Positions 9,203 through 18,058 of a stretch of 64,000 nt of DNA are shown here, one piece after another. Made by a program: the position numbers and the translations under genes. Below the pieces are notes generated by a model. That model saw nothing but the letters and a program-made list of their open reading frames with translations, did not search any database and was not told the origin of the DNA. The stretch is taken from NCBI GenBank assembly GCA_023432225.1, contig JAEYUW010000045.1, forward strand, positions 62,001 through 126,000. The letters are read 5' to 3'. The first letter of the stretch is position 1, and every line of letters begins with the position of its first letter. This DNA comes from Verrucomicrobiota bacterium (lineage in GTDB: Bacteria; Verrucomicrobiota; Verrucomicrobiia; Opitutales; Opitutaceae).

Positions 9203-11689
9203 ATGAAAAAGCCGATTTTGTTCCTCGCAGCCATTTCTCTGCTCCCGCTGGCTGCGGGACCGTGTGCGTTTGCGATTCCGGCCAGCTCCAGTCGCGCTGA
9301 CGAGACGGTCCTGTGGTATCGCCAACCAGCCACCAAGTGGTCGGAATCGCTGCCAGTCGGCAACGGCCGGCTCGGCGCCATGGTGTTCGGCGACGTCGAG
9401 CGCGAACACGTGCAACTTAACGAGAGCAGCATCTGGTCCGGCCAGCCCGGCGACTACGATCGCGTCGGCGCGCACCGGCATCTCGCGGAGGTGCGGCGGC
9501 TGTTGTTCGAAAGAAAGTCCCGCGCGGCGGACGCCATCGTGGCCCGGGAATTCCTCGGCGAACGCCCGCTCGGCTCCTATCAGCCGCTCGGCGACCTGTG
9601 GCTCGACTTCGGTCCGGTCGCGACTCCGCCCGTGGACTATCGCCGCGAACTCGACCTCGCGGAAGCGATCGCACGCACGAGCTACCGCGTCGGCGACGCC
9701 ACCTTCCAACGCGAGGTCTTCAGCAGCGCGCCACATCAGGCCATCGTGATCCGGATCACCTGCGACCGGCCCGGACGGATCGCCTTTCGGACGCGCCTCG
9801 ACCGCAATCCCGCGGCGGGTTCACGCGAGGCGCCGGGGGCGATTCCGTGGCAACCCGGCGCGCGCGCGGGCACCGTCGTCACCGTGACCGGCGCCGACGA
9901 ACTCGAATTGCGCGGTCGTGCCGACGACGGTCAGCCGACCGCCGGCGTCCGCTTCGTCGCGCGGCTGAAGATTCGCGCCGAAGGCGGCCGCGTGACGCCG
10001 GACGGCGACACGCTCGAGGTGACTGGCGCCGATGCCGTCACGTTGCTGCTGGTGGCCGCGACCGATTACGCCGGCGAGGAACCGGCCGCCGCTTGCGCGC
10101 GTCAACTGGCGGCGCTGGCGCCGCTCGCGTTCGCGGCGTTGCGCGACGGGCACGTGGCGAATCATCAACGCTATTTCAACCGCGTCGCACTCACGCTCGG
10201 GGCGGGCGAACGCCGCGCGCGGCCCACGGACGAGCGGCTCGCGCGATTGCGGGCGGGCGAGCGTGATCCCGGGTTGGCGGCGCTGTTTTTCCACTACGGA
10301 CGCTATCTGCTGCTCGGTTGTTCGCGTCCGGGCGGCCTGCCCGCGAATCTGCAAGGAATCTGGGACGACGACCTGAACCCGCCGTGGTTCGGCGGCTGGC
10401 ATTTCGACATCAACGCGCAGATGAACTACTGGCTCGCCGAGACCGCCGCGTTGAGCGAGTGCCACGAGCCGTTTTTCACGATGATCGAGCGGTTGCGGGT
10501 GAACGGCCGCAAGACCGCGCGCGATGTCTACGGCGCGCGCGGCTTCGTCGTCGCGCACCGCACCAACGCGTGGTGGTTTACCAGCCCCGTCAAGGGCCTG
10601 AACGTCTGGCCGCCCGGCGCGGCGTGGCTCTGTCAGCATTTGTGGGAACACTATCGCTTCACCGGCGACCGCGCCTTCCTGCGCGATCGCGGCTATCCGG
10701 CGATGCGCGAGGCGGCGGAGTTTTTCCTCGACTGGCTCGTGCCCGATCCGCGCACCGGCCTGCTCGTCAGCGGGCCGTCGATCTCACCGGAAAACAATTA
10801 CCTGCAGGACGGCCAGCCCGTCGCGCTCGCGATGGGGCCGGCGATGGATCAACAGATCGTCGCCGAACTCTTCGATCATTGTCTCGCTGCCGCGGCGGAG
10901 TTGGGCGTCGACGACGCGTTCGTGCGCGAGGTCGCGGACAAACGCGCGCGGCTCGCCGGGCCGCGCATCGGCTCCGACGGACGCCTGCTCGAATGGCTCG
11001 ACGCGTTGCCGGAACGCGAGCCGGGCCACCGGCACATGTCGCACCTTTACGCCGTCTATCCCGGCGGGCAGATCACACCGCGTGCCACGCCCGGACTGGC
11101 CGCGGCAGCGCGGGCCTCGCTCGCCGCGCGCATAGCCGCCGGCGGAGACGGCAAGGTGAATCTCAGCGACGCCAGCAATGTCGGTTGGAGCCTCGCGTGG
11201 AACGCCGGACTGTGGGCGCGGCTGCGCGAGCCGGAGCGCGCACACCAGACGTTCAACGCGCTGCTGCATCGCGCGGTCTTCGCCAACTTGTTGGACGGTC
11301 ACCCGCGCAAAGGTCGCGAGAACGTCTTCCAGATCGACGGCAACCTCGGTGGTGCCGCTGCGCTCGTGGAAATGCTGCTACAAAGTCACGACGGCTCCAT
11401 TGATCTGCTGCCGGCGCTGCCGGCGGAGTGGAGCGACGGATCGTTCTCCGGTCTGCGCGCGCGGGGCGGCAGCGCCGTGGAAGCGCGGTGGAGCGGCGGG
11501 CGGCTACAGGGCGCGGCACTGCGCACCACGACGGAGACGACGCAGACCGTCCGCGCGTCCGTCGCTTTCTCCGTCTGGGACCGGGACCGCGAGGTCGCCC
11601 GCTCGCGCCTCGAGTTCGGAGCGCACGCCGCCCGATTTCCGGCACGGGCCGGTGCGACCTTTGAGATCCGATCGCTCGAAATGCCGTAA
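9203..11689 (+). CDS. GH95 family alpha-L-fucosidase / alpha-L-galactosidase
   Basis: An 828-residue secreted enzyme. I chose ATG 9203 because it gives a clean signal peptide (MKKPILFLAAISLLPLAAG). The N-terminal domain has the GH95 hallmark LPVGNGRLGAMVFG followed by LNESSIWSG. The toroid carries DINAQMNYW (Asp ~402, Asn ~404), SPENNY (Glu ~530, the expected general acid) and QIDGNLGG (Asp ~712). These match the active site defined in Bifidobacterium AfcA, except that the first of the Asn-x-Asn pair is Asp here. GH95 enzymes hydrolyse terminal alpha-L-fucose or alpha-L-galactose with inversion. It is followed after 12 bases by an SGNH esterase gene, so the two are probably co-transcribed. 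Confidence 0.93.
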   Translation: MKKPILFLAAISLLPLAAGPCAFAIPASSSRADETVLWYRQPATKWSESLPVGNGRLGAMVFGDVEREHVQLNESSIWSGQPGDYDRVGAHRHLAEVRRLLFERKSRAADAIVAREFLGERPLGSYQPLGDLWLDFGPVATPPVDYRRELDLAEAIARTSYRVGDATFQREVFSSAPHQAIVIRITCDRPGRIAFRTRLDRNPAAGSREAPGAIPWQPGARAGTVVTVTGADELELRGRADDGQPTAGVRFVARLKIRAEGGRVTPDGDTLEVTGADAVTLLLVAATDYAGEEPAAACARQLAALAPLAFAALRDGHVANHQRYFNRVALTLGAGERRARPTDERLARLRAGERDPGLAALFFHYGRYLLLGCSRPGGLPANLQGIWDDDLNPPWFGGWHFDINAQMNYWLAETAALSECHEPFFTMIERLRVNGRKTARDVYGARGFVVAHRTNAWWFTSPVKGLNVWPPGAAWLCQHLWEHYRFTGDRAFLRDRGYPAMREAAEFFLDWLVPDPRTGLLVSGPSISPENNYLQDGQPVALAMGPAMDQQIVAELFDHCLAAAAELGVDDAFVREVADKRARLAGPRIGSDGRLLEWLDALPEREPGHRHMSHLYAVYPGGQITPRATPGLAAAARASLAARIAAGGDGKVNLSDASNVGWSLAWNAGLWARLREPERAHQTFNALLHRAVFANLLDGHPRKGRENVFQIDGNLGGAAALVEMLLQSHDGSIDLLPALPAEWSDGSFSGLRARGGSAVEARWSGGRLQGAALRTTTETTQTVRASVAFSVWDRDREVARSRLEFGAHAARFPARAGATFEIRSLEMP

Positions 11690-11701
11690 GAGTTCTGCCC
11701 T

Positions 11702-13345
11702 ATGACTTCGCTTCTTCCTCCGCTTCGTCGTCGTCCGCGCCGGTTGCTCATCGCGACTGGCTTCGTCTGGGCCGCCTGCATCGCGCCGGCTCTGCTCGCG
11801 AAGGCCGATCTCACACCGTTTCCGCTGGTCTCCGCCACGGCCTTGGGACCGGTCGTGCCCGGCGTTGAGGCGCCGGGGCGGATCGTGCTGTCCAACGAAC
11901 CCGGCAGCGCGGCCGCCGCTCGCTTTGAATACGATCTGAGCGCCTTCCGCGGCACGGTGACGCCGCTGGCTCAGCTCAAGTTGCTCGATCTCGAGAAACT
12001 GAAGGTGAAGCGCCCGGGCTCTCCGGCCAGCGTCGAGCGCGGAGCGATCCATGTCTTCGCCGTGCAAGCCGACGGCCGTGAACTCCTCGCGGGCAGCACG
12101 CACCTGAAGCCCGCGGGCGCCACGATCAGTTACTTCATCGACATCACTGCCGCCGCGAACGCCGTCCTCGCGCGACCGCTGGCCGAACGAAAACTCCAAC
12201 TCGTCGTGCGCCTCACCGGCAAGCCGGTCGACTACGAGGTCTATGCCTTGCCCGCCACTGCGCCCGTGCTCGACCTCGCCGCCGCGGAGGGCTGGAGCGA
12301 CGATTGGGAAAGGCGCACCGCTTCGATTTTGCGTGGGCCCGCGGTTTACCGGGAGTCGTGTCTCGCGCTGACTCAAAGCGCCGGCCAGGAAGTCGCGCTC
12401 CGGTTGCTCTATCCCGCGAAGCAGGTCGCGGAAGTCATCGCACTCGGCACGGGCGAACGTTTACAGGAAGGGCGCGACTGGGTCCTGCGGGATGGTCGCG
12501 TCGTTCTGCCGCCCGGCACGCACGCGCCGGTGCAGATCGACGCCGAGTTCTTCATTGCCGAGCGCAAGGAAAAGGACGGCGCCACCAAGATCAGCCGCAC
12601 CACGGTGAAGCTTGTGGCTGGCTCCTGGTATCACGAGCGCCAGCTCGAGGTCAGCTACGAGCCTGCTGCGCGAGACTGGAGCTGGTCTGCGCCGCGCTCG
12701 ACGCTCGCCGACCTGCCGCGCACACAGCGGATGCTCGCCGCGAAGCAGCCGCTGACCGTGGTGCTCTTCGGCGACAGCATCTCGGAAGGTTTCGATTCGT
12801 CGGGCAAGAACGCCGTGTGGCCTTACCAGCCGGGTTACGGCGAACTCGTGATCCGCCGCCTGCGACAGGCTTGGGGCGCGCCGATCACCTTCATGAACCA
12901 CGCGCGCGCCGGCGGCACCTCCGCGCACGCGCTCACGCAGGTCGACGCGCAGGTCGCCTGGTTCAAGCCCGACCTCGTGCTGCTCGCCTACGGCATGAAC
13001 GATCGCGGCGACGCGCGTCGTCCCGCCTACAAGGAGAACCTGGAAAAGATCATCGCTGCCGTGCGCGCCCGTGCGCCCGAGGCGGAGTTTGTCGTGATCA
13101 CGCCGATGCTCAACAACCCGAAGCAACCGGCCGGCCTCGAGGCAGTGAAGTTCATCCGCGACGAGGCACTGAGCCTCAAGTTGCCGGGGCTGGCCTTCGT
13201 CGACGTGACTTCCGCCCACCTCGCGCTGCTCGAACGCAAGGACTACCTCGATGTCTCCGGCAACGGTGCCAACCACCCGAACGATTTTCTCCACCGCATC
13301 TACGCCCAGCGCGTGCTCGAGGTCCTCGCGCCCGCACCGCGCTGA
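11702..13345 (+). CDS. Secreted SGNH/GDSL hydrolase (carbohydrate esterase candidate)
   Basis: A 547-residue protein with an arginine-rich N-region and hydrophobic signal segment (residues ~15-36). The N-terminal ~330 residues look like beta-sandwich accessory domains. The SGNH domain starts at residue ~355 with VVLFGDSISEGF (nucleophile Ser), then HARAGGTS (block II Gly), LAYGMND (block III Asn) and NGANHPNDFLH with the block V histidine. It probably removes acetyl or other acyl groups from glycans outside the cytoplasm. It lies 12 bases after GH95 and ends in a 100-base convergent gap before the alpha/beta hydrolase gene. Confidence 0.88.
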   Translation: MTSLLPPLRRRPRRLLIATGFVWAACIAPALLAKADLTPFPLVSATALGPVVPGVEAPGRIVLSNEPGSAAAARFEYDLSAFRGTVTPLAQLKLLDLEKLKVKRPGSPASVERGAIHVFAVQADGRELLAGSTHLKPAGATISYFIDITAAANAVLARPLAERKLQLVVRLTGKPVDYEVYALPATAPVLDLAAAEGWSDDWERRTASILRGPAVYRESCLALTQSAGQEVALRLLYPAKQVAEVIALGTGERLQEGRDWVLRDGRVVLPPGTHAPVQIDAEFFIAERKEKDGATKISRTTVKLVAGSWYHERQLEVSYEPAARDWSWSAPRSTLADLPRTQRMLAAKQPLTVVLFGDSISEGFDSSGKNAVWPYQPGYGELVIRRLRQAWGAPITFMNHARAGGTSAHALTQVDAQVAWFKPDLVLLAYGMNDRGDARRPAYKENLEKIIAAVRARAPEAEFVVITPMLNNPKQPAGLEAVKFIRDEALSLKLPGLAFVDVTSAHLALLERKDYLDVSGNGANHPNDFLHRIYAQRVLEVLAPAPR

Positions 13346-13445
13346 GGTAACGCAAGACGGGGTCTGGTGCGCTGCGACTGCGGGCCAGCACGGTGCGCGG
13401 CCACGACCATGCCGGCGTGCCCGCGGAGGCGTCCTCCATCGTCGC

Positions 13446-14249
13446 TCAGCGAGTGGCGTCGCGTCGCACGCCGGCCTGCTGCAGCACGAAGTCGACTAGC
13501 TCGGGATTTTCGAAGAAGGCGGGCGATACTTTGTGACCTTCATCGGCGATGAGACGCACGGTGATCGGACCGCCGGCGGCGGCGTAGCGTTTTTGCAGGA
13601 GCAGCGCGTTTTCTGCGGACGGCACGGCCTTGTCGGCGTCGCCTTGCACGATGAACATCGGCACCTGCTTCTCCGCGAGCGCCTGCAGATTATCGAGTGG
13701 ATTGAATTCGGCAAGGCGGGCGCGGAGTTCGCGTTCCGTCATCCCGTAATCCGCGAGCGTGACCGGCAGGTTTTTCAGACCCCACGTGCCCAGATTGCAC
13801 ACCGGATAAATGCCGACGAACGCCCGCACCTGGTCCGGATGCCGCATGGCCCAGCCCAGCATCATGAGGCCGCCGCGGCTCTGTCCGATCAGGATCGGTT
13901 TGGGTGAAAAGCCGCGGCGCACCATTTTCCCGTGGAAGCGCGCAAATTCTGCCGTGCTGGCCGGCGCGCCGCGGACTTCGCCGAGGTCATACCCGGCGAG
14001 GCTGACGCCGTGGCGCAGGAACGCTTCGAAATACACTTTCCGTTGCGCGAGGGAGACGCCCTTCAACGCCGGTGCGAACCACACCCACGGTTTCCCCGCG
14101 GCCGGTGTGGGCGCGGCAAAGAGGTAGGCCGTATGGCCGTCGATTTCGAATTTCTCCGCGACTTTCGGCAACGCAGGGGAGGAGGCGGGCGATGCGGTGA
14201 ACGAGGCGAGAAGCAGCACGGAGGCGGAAATGATGTTCAGGACTTTCAT
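13446..14249 (-). CDS. Secreted alpha/beta hydrolase
   Basis: A 267-residue protein with a signal peptide (MKVLNIISASVLLLASFTAS). I start it at the ATG at 14249, which follows CCCC like many other starts here. An upstream in-frame ATG at 14267 would add six residues ahead of the signal. The catalytic serine lies in GQSRGG, the likely acid in VQGDADKAVP and the histidine in DEGHKVSP, the usual alpha/beta hydrolase triad. It probably acts as an esterase on acyl groups of the target glycan. It is the last gene of the minus-strand unit, 63 bases after the SGNH lipoprotein gene. The substrate is unknown. Confidence 0.85.
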   Translation of the reverse strand: MKVLNIISASVLLLASFTASPASSPALPKVAEKFEIDGHTAYLFAAPTPAAGKPWVWFAPALKGVSLAQRKVYFEAFLRHGVSLAGYDLGEVRGAPASTAEFARFHGKMVRRGFSPKPILIGQSRGGLMMLGWAMRHPDQVRAFVGIYPVCNLGTWGLKNLPVTLADYGMTERELRARLAEFNPLDNLQALAEKQVPMFIVQGDADKAVPSAENALLLQKRYAAAGGPITVRLIADEGHKVSPAFFENPELVDFVLQQAGVRRDATR

Positions 14250-14312
14250 GGGGATCGCGGCGGGCATTCGGGCGCAGGAAGTTTTCTTGGGTAGGATCCG
14301 GGGCGTGCGGAC

Positions 14313-15086
14313 TCAGCGCATCAGTTCGGTCAGTGTCGGCGCGACGGCGTCGAGCCAGATCTCGTAGCCCTTGGGACCAGGATGGAGTTTGTCGGGCATG
14401 ATCGCGGACGGGATTTCGCCGTTCGCATCGAGAAATCGCGCGCCGATGTCGAGAAAGCGCACCTGCTGTCCGTCTGCGAGCGAGGCGAGGAGCAGATTCG
14501 TGGCGGCGACGCGTTCGCGCAATGCGCTGCCGGGTGTCGCGCGCGGGAAGATGGCGAGCACCAGGATGCGGCTGGCGGGAAGTTTTTCTCGAATGAGAGT
14601 GACGATGCGTTTCACGCCTCCGGCGACCCACTCGGGTTTCTCGTCGGGGAAGTGGCCGAGATTGTTCGTGCCGATCATGATCATGACCACCTTCGGCGCG
14701 ATGCCGTCGAGTTCGCCGTTCTCGAGGCGCCAGATCACGTCTTCCGTGCGCTCGGCGCTGATGCCGATGTTGGCGGGCTGATACGGCGCGAGCTTGAGCC
14801 AGGTCCACTCGCCACGGCGCGGCCAGAAGTCGGTGATCGAGTCGCCGATGAGCAGCAGACCGACGGGACCTTGCTGCATCCGCGCCATGAACTCGATGTG
14901 ACGTCTCTCGTTGCGATTGACCGGCGCGACCGCGCTCTGCGGCGTGCGAGGCGGCTTCGCTTCGGCGGTTGAGGCGGCCGGCGCAGGCGAGGGTGGCGTT
15001 GCGGAAGTGGTAGTCGAAGCCGAGGCGCACCCGAAAAAGCCGAGTGCGAAGGTGATGAGGAGCGCGAGAGAACGAGGTGTGTTCAT
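14313..15086 (-). CDS. SGNH/GDSL hydrolase, probable lipoprotein
   Basis: A 257-residue protein. The frame stays open far upstream as a shadow of the GH106 gene. The ATG at 15086, preceded by CCCC, gives a signal peptide with a lipobox-like cysteine (ALGFFGCASA), so it may be lipid-anchored. A Ser/Thr/Pro-rich linker (residues ~24-50) leads to the SGNH domain: LLLIGDSITDFW (nucleophile Ser), a block II Gly in NIGISAERT, IGTNNLG (block III) and DKLHPGPKGYEIW (Asp and His of block V). This layout resembles the PAF-acetylhydrolase-like branch. It is likely a deacylase working beside the GH106 enzyme encoded 14 bases upstream. Confidence 0.87.
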   Translation of the reverse strand: MNTPRSLALLITFALGFFGCASASTTTSATPPSPAPAASTAEAKPPRTPQSAVAPVNRNERRHIEFMARMQQGPVGLLLIGDSITDFWPRRGEWTWLKLAPYQPANIGISAERTEDVIWRLENGELDGIAPKVVMIMIGTNNLGHFPDEKPEWVAGGVKRIVTLIREKLPASRILVLAIFPRATPGSALRERVAATNLLLASLADGQQVRFLDIGARFLDANGEIPSAIMPDKLHPGPKGYEIWLDAVAPTLTELMR

Positions 15087-15100
15087 GGGGCAACGGGAAG

Positions 15101-18058
15101 CTAGCGGGAGAGCAATAGGTCTGCGCACACTTGCATGCGCACCGGACCGACGAGACCAGCGGGCAACAGAGGCGTGTTGGCCTGATGAAAGCGCCACGTG
15201 GAGAACGCAGCGCGTTCGCGACGGGCGGCCGCGGGATCGCTCCACCAAGCGGGGAACTCCGCCAACGCGCCGACTGAGGACCCGCGGGTGACGTAGGTTG
15301 CGTCCGCAGGGAGATTTTCGTCGCCGATCAGGCGGTTGACCCAGCGGTTGGCTACTTCGATTTGCAGCACATTTTCGTTCGGATGCAGCGCGGCGGTGAT
15401 ATCTAGCGTGAATGGCGCGCGCCAGAGCGTGGCGAGCTCGCGGCCGTTGAGCGTGATGCGAGCGAGATCGTGCACCTCGCCCAGATCGAGCACGACGCGC
15501 GCATCCGCGGCGATGGACGGCGCGGCAAATCTGGTTTCGTAGGTCGTGAGGCCGGAGAAATATTTCACGGCTGGCTCGCTGTGCTCGGTCAGCGAGGTGA
15601 GCTGGGGCAATCCACGCGGCGCAGGACTGTGGCGCGGTGCGCGAAAGGAGACCTGCCAGGGACCGTTGATCGGCACAGTGCGCGCGGCGGCGGTTGCACC
15701 GTGTGACTTGATGGTGCCATCGGAATAGGCGGTCGAGTAGGTGCCGGCTTGGTTGCCCGGCCAACGTCCGGCGGCGGGTTGCGAGCCGGAGACAGACAAC
15801 GCGAGGGTTGAGCCGTCGCGTTGGACAGCGACGGGCCAGACGGCGGGGCGCGCGTGCCGGAACACGACCCAGACGGAATCGGCGGCATCGAGCTGAAGCG
15901 TCAATGAAGTGCGCCCTTCGGCGACGGCGTAGGCCGGTGCGGGGAGTGTCGTGCCGCGGACGGCGTCCCACAATTCCGGCGCGCGATCGCCGACGCGGAA
16001 CTCGAGTGTAGCGGCGAGCGCGCGGCCGCTCTGATTGGTGACGAAGTAGAAATCGCCTTCGGGCGACGCGCGATGTGCAAACTTCACCTCGGTGCCGGCG
16101 GCGTCCTCGCGGCAGCGGAAATCCGGCGCGAGCTGCACTGCGCTCAACGCGTTTGCGAGATCGGTGGCAGGCGGGTGCCCTGAGCGCCAGATGGCAGCAA
16201 CGGCGGCGTCCCACGCGGAGCGCGATTCCCCCGTGTCGAGCAGCGATGCGGGCGCGAAGGGAGCTGGTCCAACGAGCAGTGCGCCCGCGGCGTGGAGCCG
16301 AGCGAGGTCGCGCAACGTGGCCGCTGTGGCAGTCCATTGCTCCGGCAGCACGAGCGCGCGGTAGCGCGCTCCGCCGGCGGAAACGAGCCAACCGTCCTCG
16401 ACATGCAGCAACGGTAGTTGAGCCGGCGTGGCGTGATCCTGTTGGTAGCCCGGCAGCGGTGCGACCGGGATCTCCCGGAATTCGGTTTTCAACCGGTCTT
16501 CGTGGAGGCGCAGGATGTCCACCACGGCGCGGCCCTGTTGCAGGAGCAGCGTGCAGCGGCGCACGTAGTCGATCCACGCGCCCGCGAGCGGCCACCACGA
16601 GTTGAGGCGACCAAATTGCGTGCCGTAGCGGCCGTGGGTGAAGCCCGGCGCGAGATCGCTGCGCGGCTGGTGGACATAGGAGTGAAGCACAAAACCCGTG
16701 ACGCCGGCGGCGAAGGCGGCGTCGCCGTGCGGTTTGAGGAGCGCCGGATGCTCGATCCAACCGGAAACCGGCGGGCGCGAGGTGAAGGCCTCGGCGAGCA
16801 CCTGCGGATTGCCGGCGAGGTGCGCCGCGCCCGGTGTGAAATCAAGCGCCTTGTAGAGGCCGTGGTTCCAGAACTCGACCATCGGCACGTCGACGCGGGC
16901 GAGCGCGCGCGGCTCGTCGAGCACGCCGCCGTAGGGCTCAGCGAAGAGCCTCATGCCGTGGGCGTGCGCGAGTTCCTGCAAGCCGCCGTAGTAGTTCTCC
17001 GCGTAGAGTTCGCCGAGAGTGCGACGGTAGTCGGCGAGGAAGGCTTCGGTTTCGGCACGCGTGCCGATCACGCGGCCGGCGAGTGCGGGCAGATAGGCCG
17101 TGAGAACGTAGCCGCGGCGGCGTGCAAACTCCGCGGGCAGCGCGTCGGTCCACGTTTGCGGGCCGGCTTCCCAGCTGTCGCTCAGCACGCCCGCGAGCGC
17201 GTGCCCGGCGTGCGGGCCCGCTTCGCGGATGATGCGGCCGAGCGACTGTTCGAAATGGTGCGCGACGGCGGCGCGGTCGAGCTTGTCGACTTCGAGGCCG
17301 GTGCCCTCCGGCGGCGCGGGTTGGTTCTTTCGCGCGGCGGTGGTGAAACCGAAACGCATCACGCGCCACGATCCGGGCGGCGCGTCCCACGTGAGCGTGC
17401 CGTCGGCCGAGAGTTGGCCCGTGAGATCGACGACGTCGCGCGCGCTGAAGCCGACGGGGCTGGCGTCCCAGTCGACGGGCGACGAGAACGGCGGCGAGGA
17501 TTTGAGGCCGGTTTTTTCCGCCAGATTCGTGACGCGCAACTCTGGCGCGGCTGGCACGGCGAGGACGGCGATGTCGCGGTAGAAATCGAGTTGCGATGGT
17601 GGCAGGGCGAGGCGGCCGCTCCAGCGTGCGCCCCCTGAGATCGTCTGCTCGTTCCACGTGAGCATTTTCATGGAGTTCTCGACGGAATTCCACGGACCGC
17701 CGCTCGTGGCCCAGCCGGCGCAATTCATGAGCACGATCTCGAGGCCGAGTTCGGCCGCGGTGCGAATGGCGAATTGCACGTTGGCATGCCAGGCGTCGGT
17801 GCCGTAGCGCACGGGGCCGGCGGGCAGGTAGAGGCTGCCCTCGAAGAGCATCGCGCCGCGAATGCCGGTGCGACGCATGTCCTCGAGATCGGCGCGGATG
17901 CCTTCCTGCGTGACGTTGCCGTTGATCCAAATCCAGTAGACCCACGGGCCGGCCGAGGCGGGAGGCGCACGAAACTGCTCATCCATGGAAGCGGCGCGCA
18001 GCGATGCCGCGAATGTCAGCGCGATGGTCAGTGCGAGAAACGAAGGACGGAGTTTCAT
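15101..18058 (-). CDS. GH106 alpha-L-rhamnosidase
   Basis: A 985-residue secreted protein with signal peptide (residues 1-~23). The start of the mature part, PWVYWIWINGNVTQEGI, is the hallmark of GH106 enzymes and is followed by LEDMRRTGIRG and NCAGWATSGGPW. The C-terminal ~200 residues contain galactose-binding-like beta domains, with LNGRELATLWRAPF and ANRWVNRLIGD. GH106 enzymes release terminal alpha-L-rhamnose. Its ATG overlaps the stop of the esterase gene at 18055 by four bases, indicating translational coupling. It is one of three GH106 paralogs in the window and resembles the 992-residue copy at 45454 more than the 1,390-residue copy at 37427. Confidence 0.9.
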   Translation of the reverse strand: MKLRPSFLALTIALTFAASLRAASMDEQFRAPPASAGPWVYWIWINGNVTQEGIRADLEDMRRTGIRGAMLFEGSLYLPAGPVRYGTDAWHANVQFAIRTAAELGLEIVLMNCAGWATSGGPWNSVENSMKMLTWNEQTISGGARWSGRLALPPSQLDFYRDIAVLAVPAAPELRVTNLAEKTGLKSSPPFSSPVDWDASPVGFSARDVVDLTGQLSADGTLTWDAPPGSWRVMRFGFTTAARKNQPAPPEGTGLEVDKLDRAAVAHHFEQSLGRIIREAGPHAGHALAGVLSDSWEAGPQTWTDALPAEFARRRGYVLTAYLPALAGRVIGTRAETEAFLADYRRTLGELYAENYYGGLQELAHAHGMRLFAEPYGGVLDEPRALARVDVPMVEFWNHGLYKALDFTPGAAHLAGNPQVLAEAFTSRPPVSGWIEHPALLKPHGDAAFAAGVTGFVLHSYVHQPRSDLAPGFTHGRYGTQFGRLNSWWPLAGAWIDYVRRCTLLLQQGRAVVDILRLHEDRLKTEFREIPVAPLPGYQQDHATPAQLPLLHVEDGWLVSAGGARYRALVLPEQWTATAATLRDLARLHAAGALLVGPAPFAPASLLDTGESRSAWDAAVAAIWRSGHPPATDLANALSAVQLAPDFRCREDAAGTEVKFAHRASPEGDFYFVTNQSGRALAATLEFRVGDRAPELWDAVRGTTLPAPAYAVAEGRTSLTLQLDAADSVWVVFRHARPAVWPVAVQRDGSTLALSVSGSQPAAGRWPGNQAGTYSTAYSDGTIKSHGATAAARTVPINGPWQVSFRAPRHSPAPRGLPQLTSLTEHSEPAVKYFSGLTTYETRFAAPSIAADARVVLDLGEVHDLARITLNGRELATLWRAPFTLDITAALHPNENVLQIEVANRWVNRLIGDENLPADATYVTRGSSVGALAEFPAWWSDPAAARRERAAFSTWRFHQANTPLLPAGLVGPVRMQVCADLLLSR

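Noticed and set aside
13346..13445. Short hairpin (GGAGG-CGT-CCTCC) in the convergent gap as a terminator
   Set aside because: The stem is only five pairs and no T-tract follows on either strand.
15087..16760. Upstream extension of the SGNH lipoprotein frame
   Set aside because: It overlaps the GH106 gene in another frame with low-complexity Arg-rich sequence. The ATG at 15086 has a signal peptide and CCCC context.
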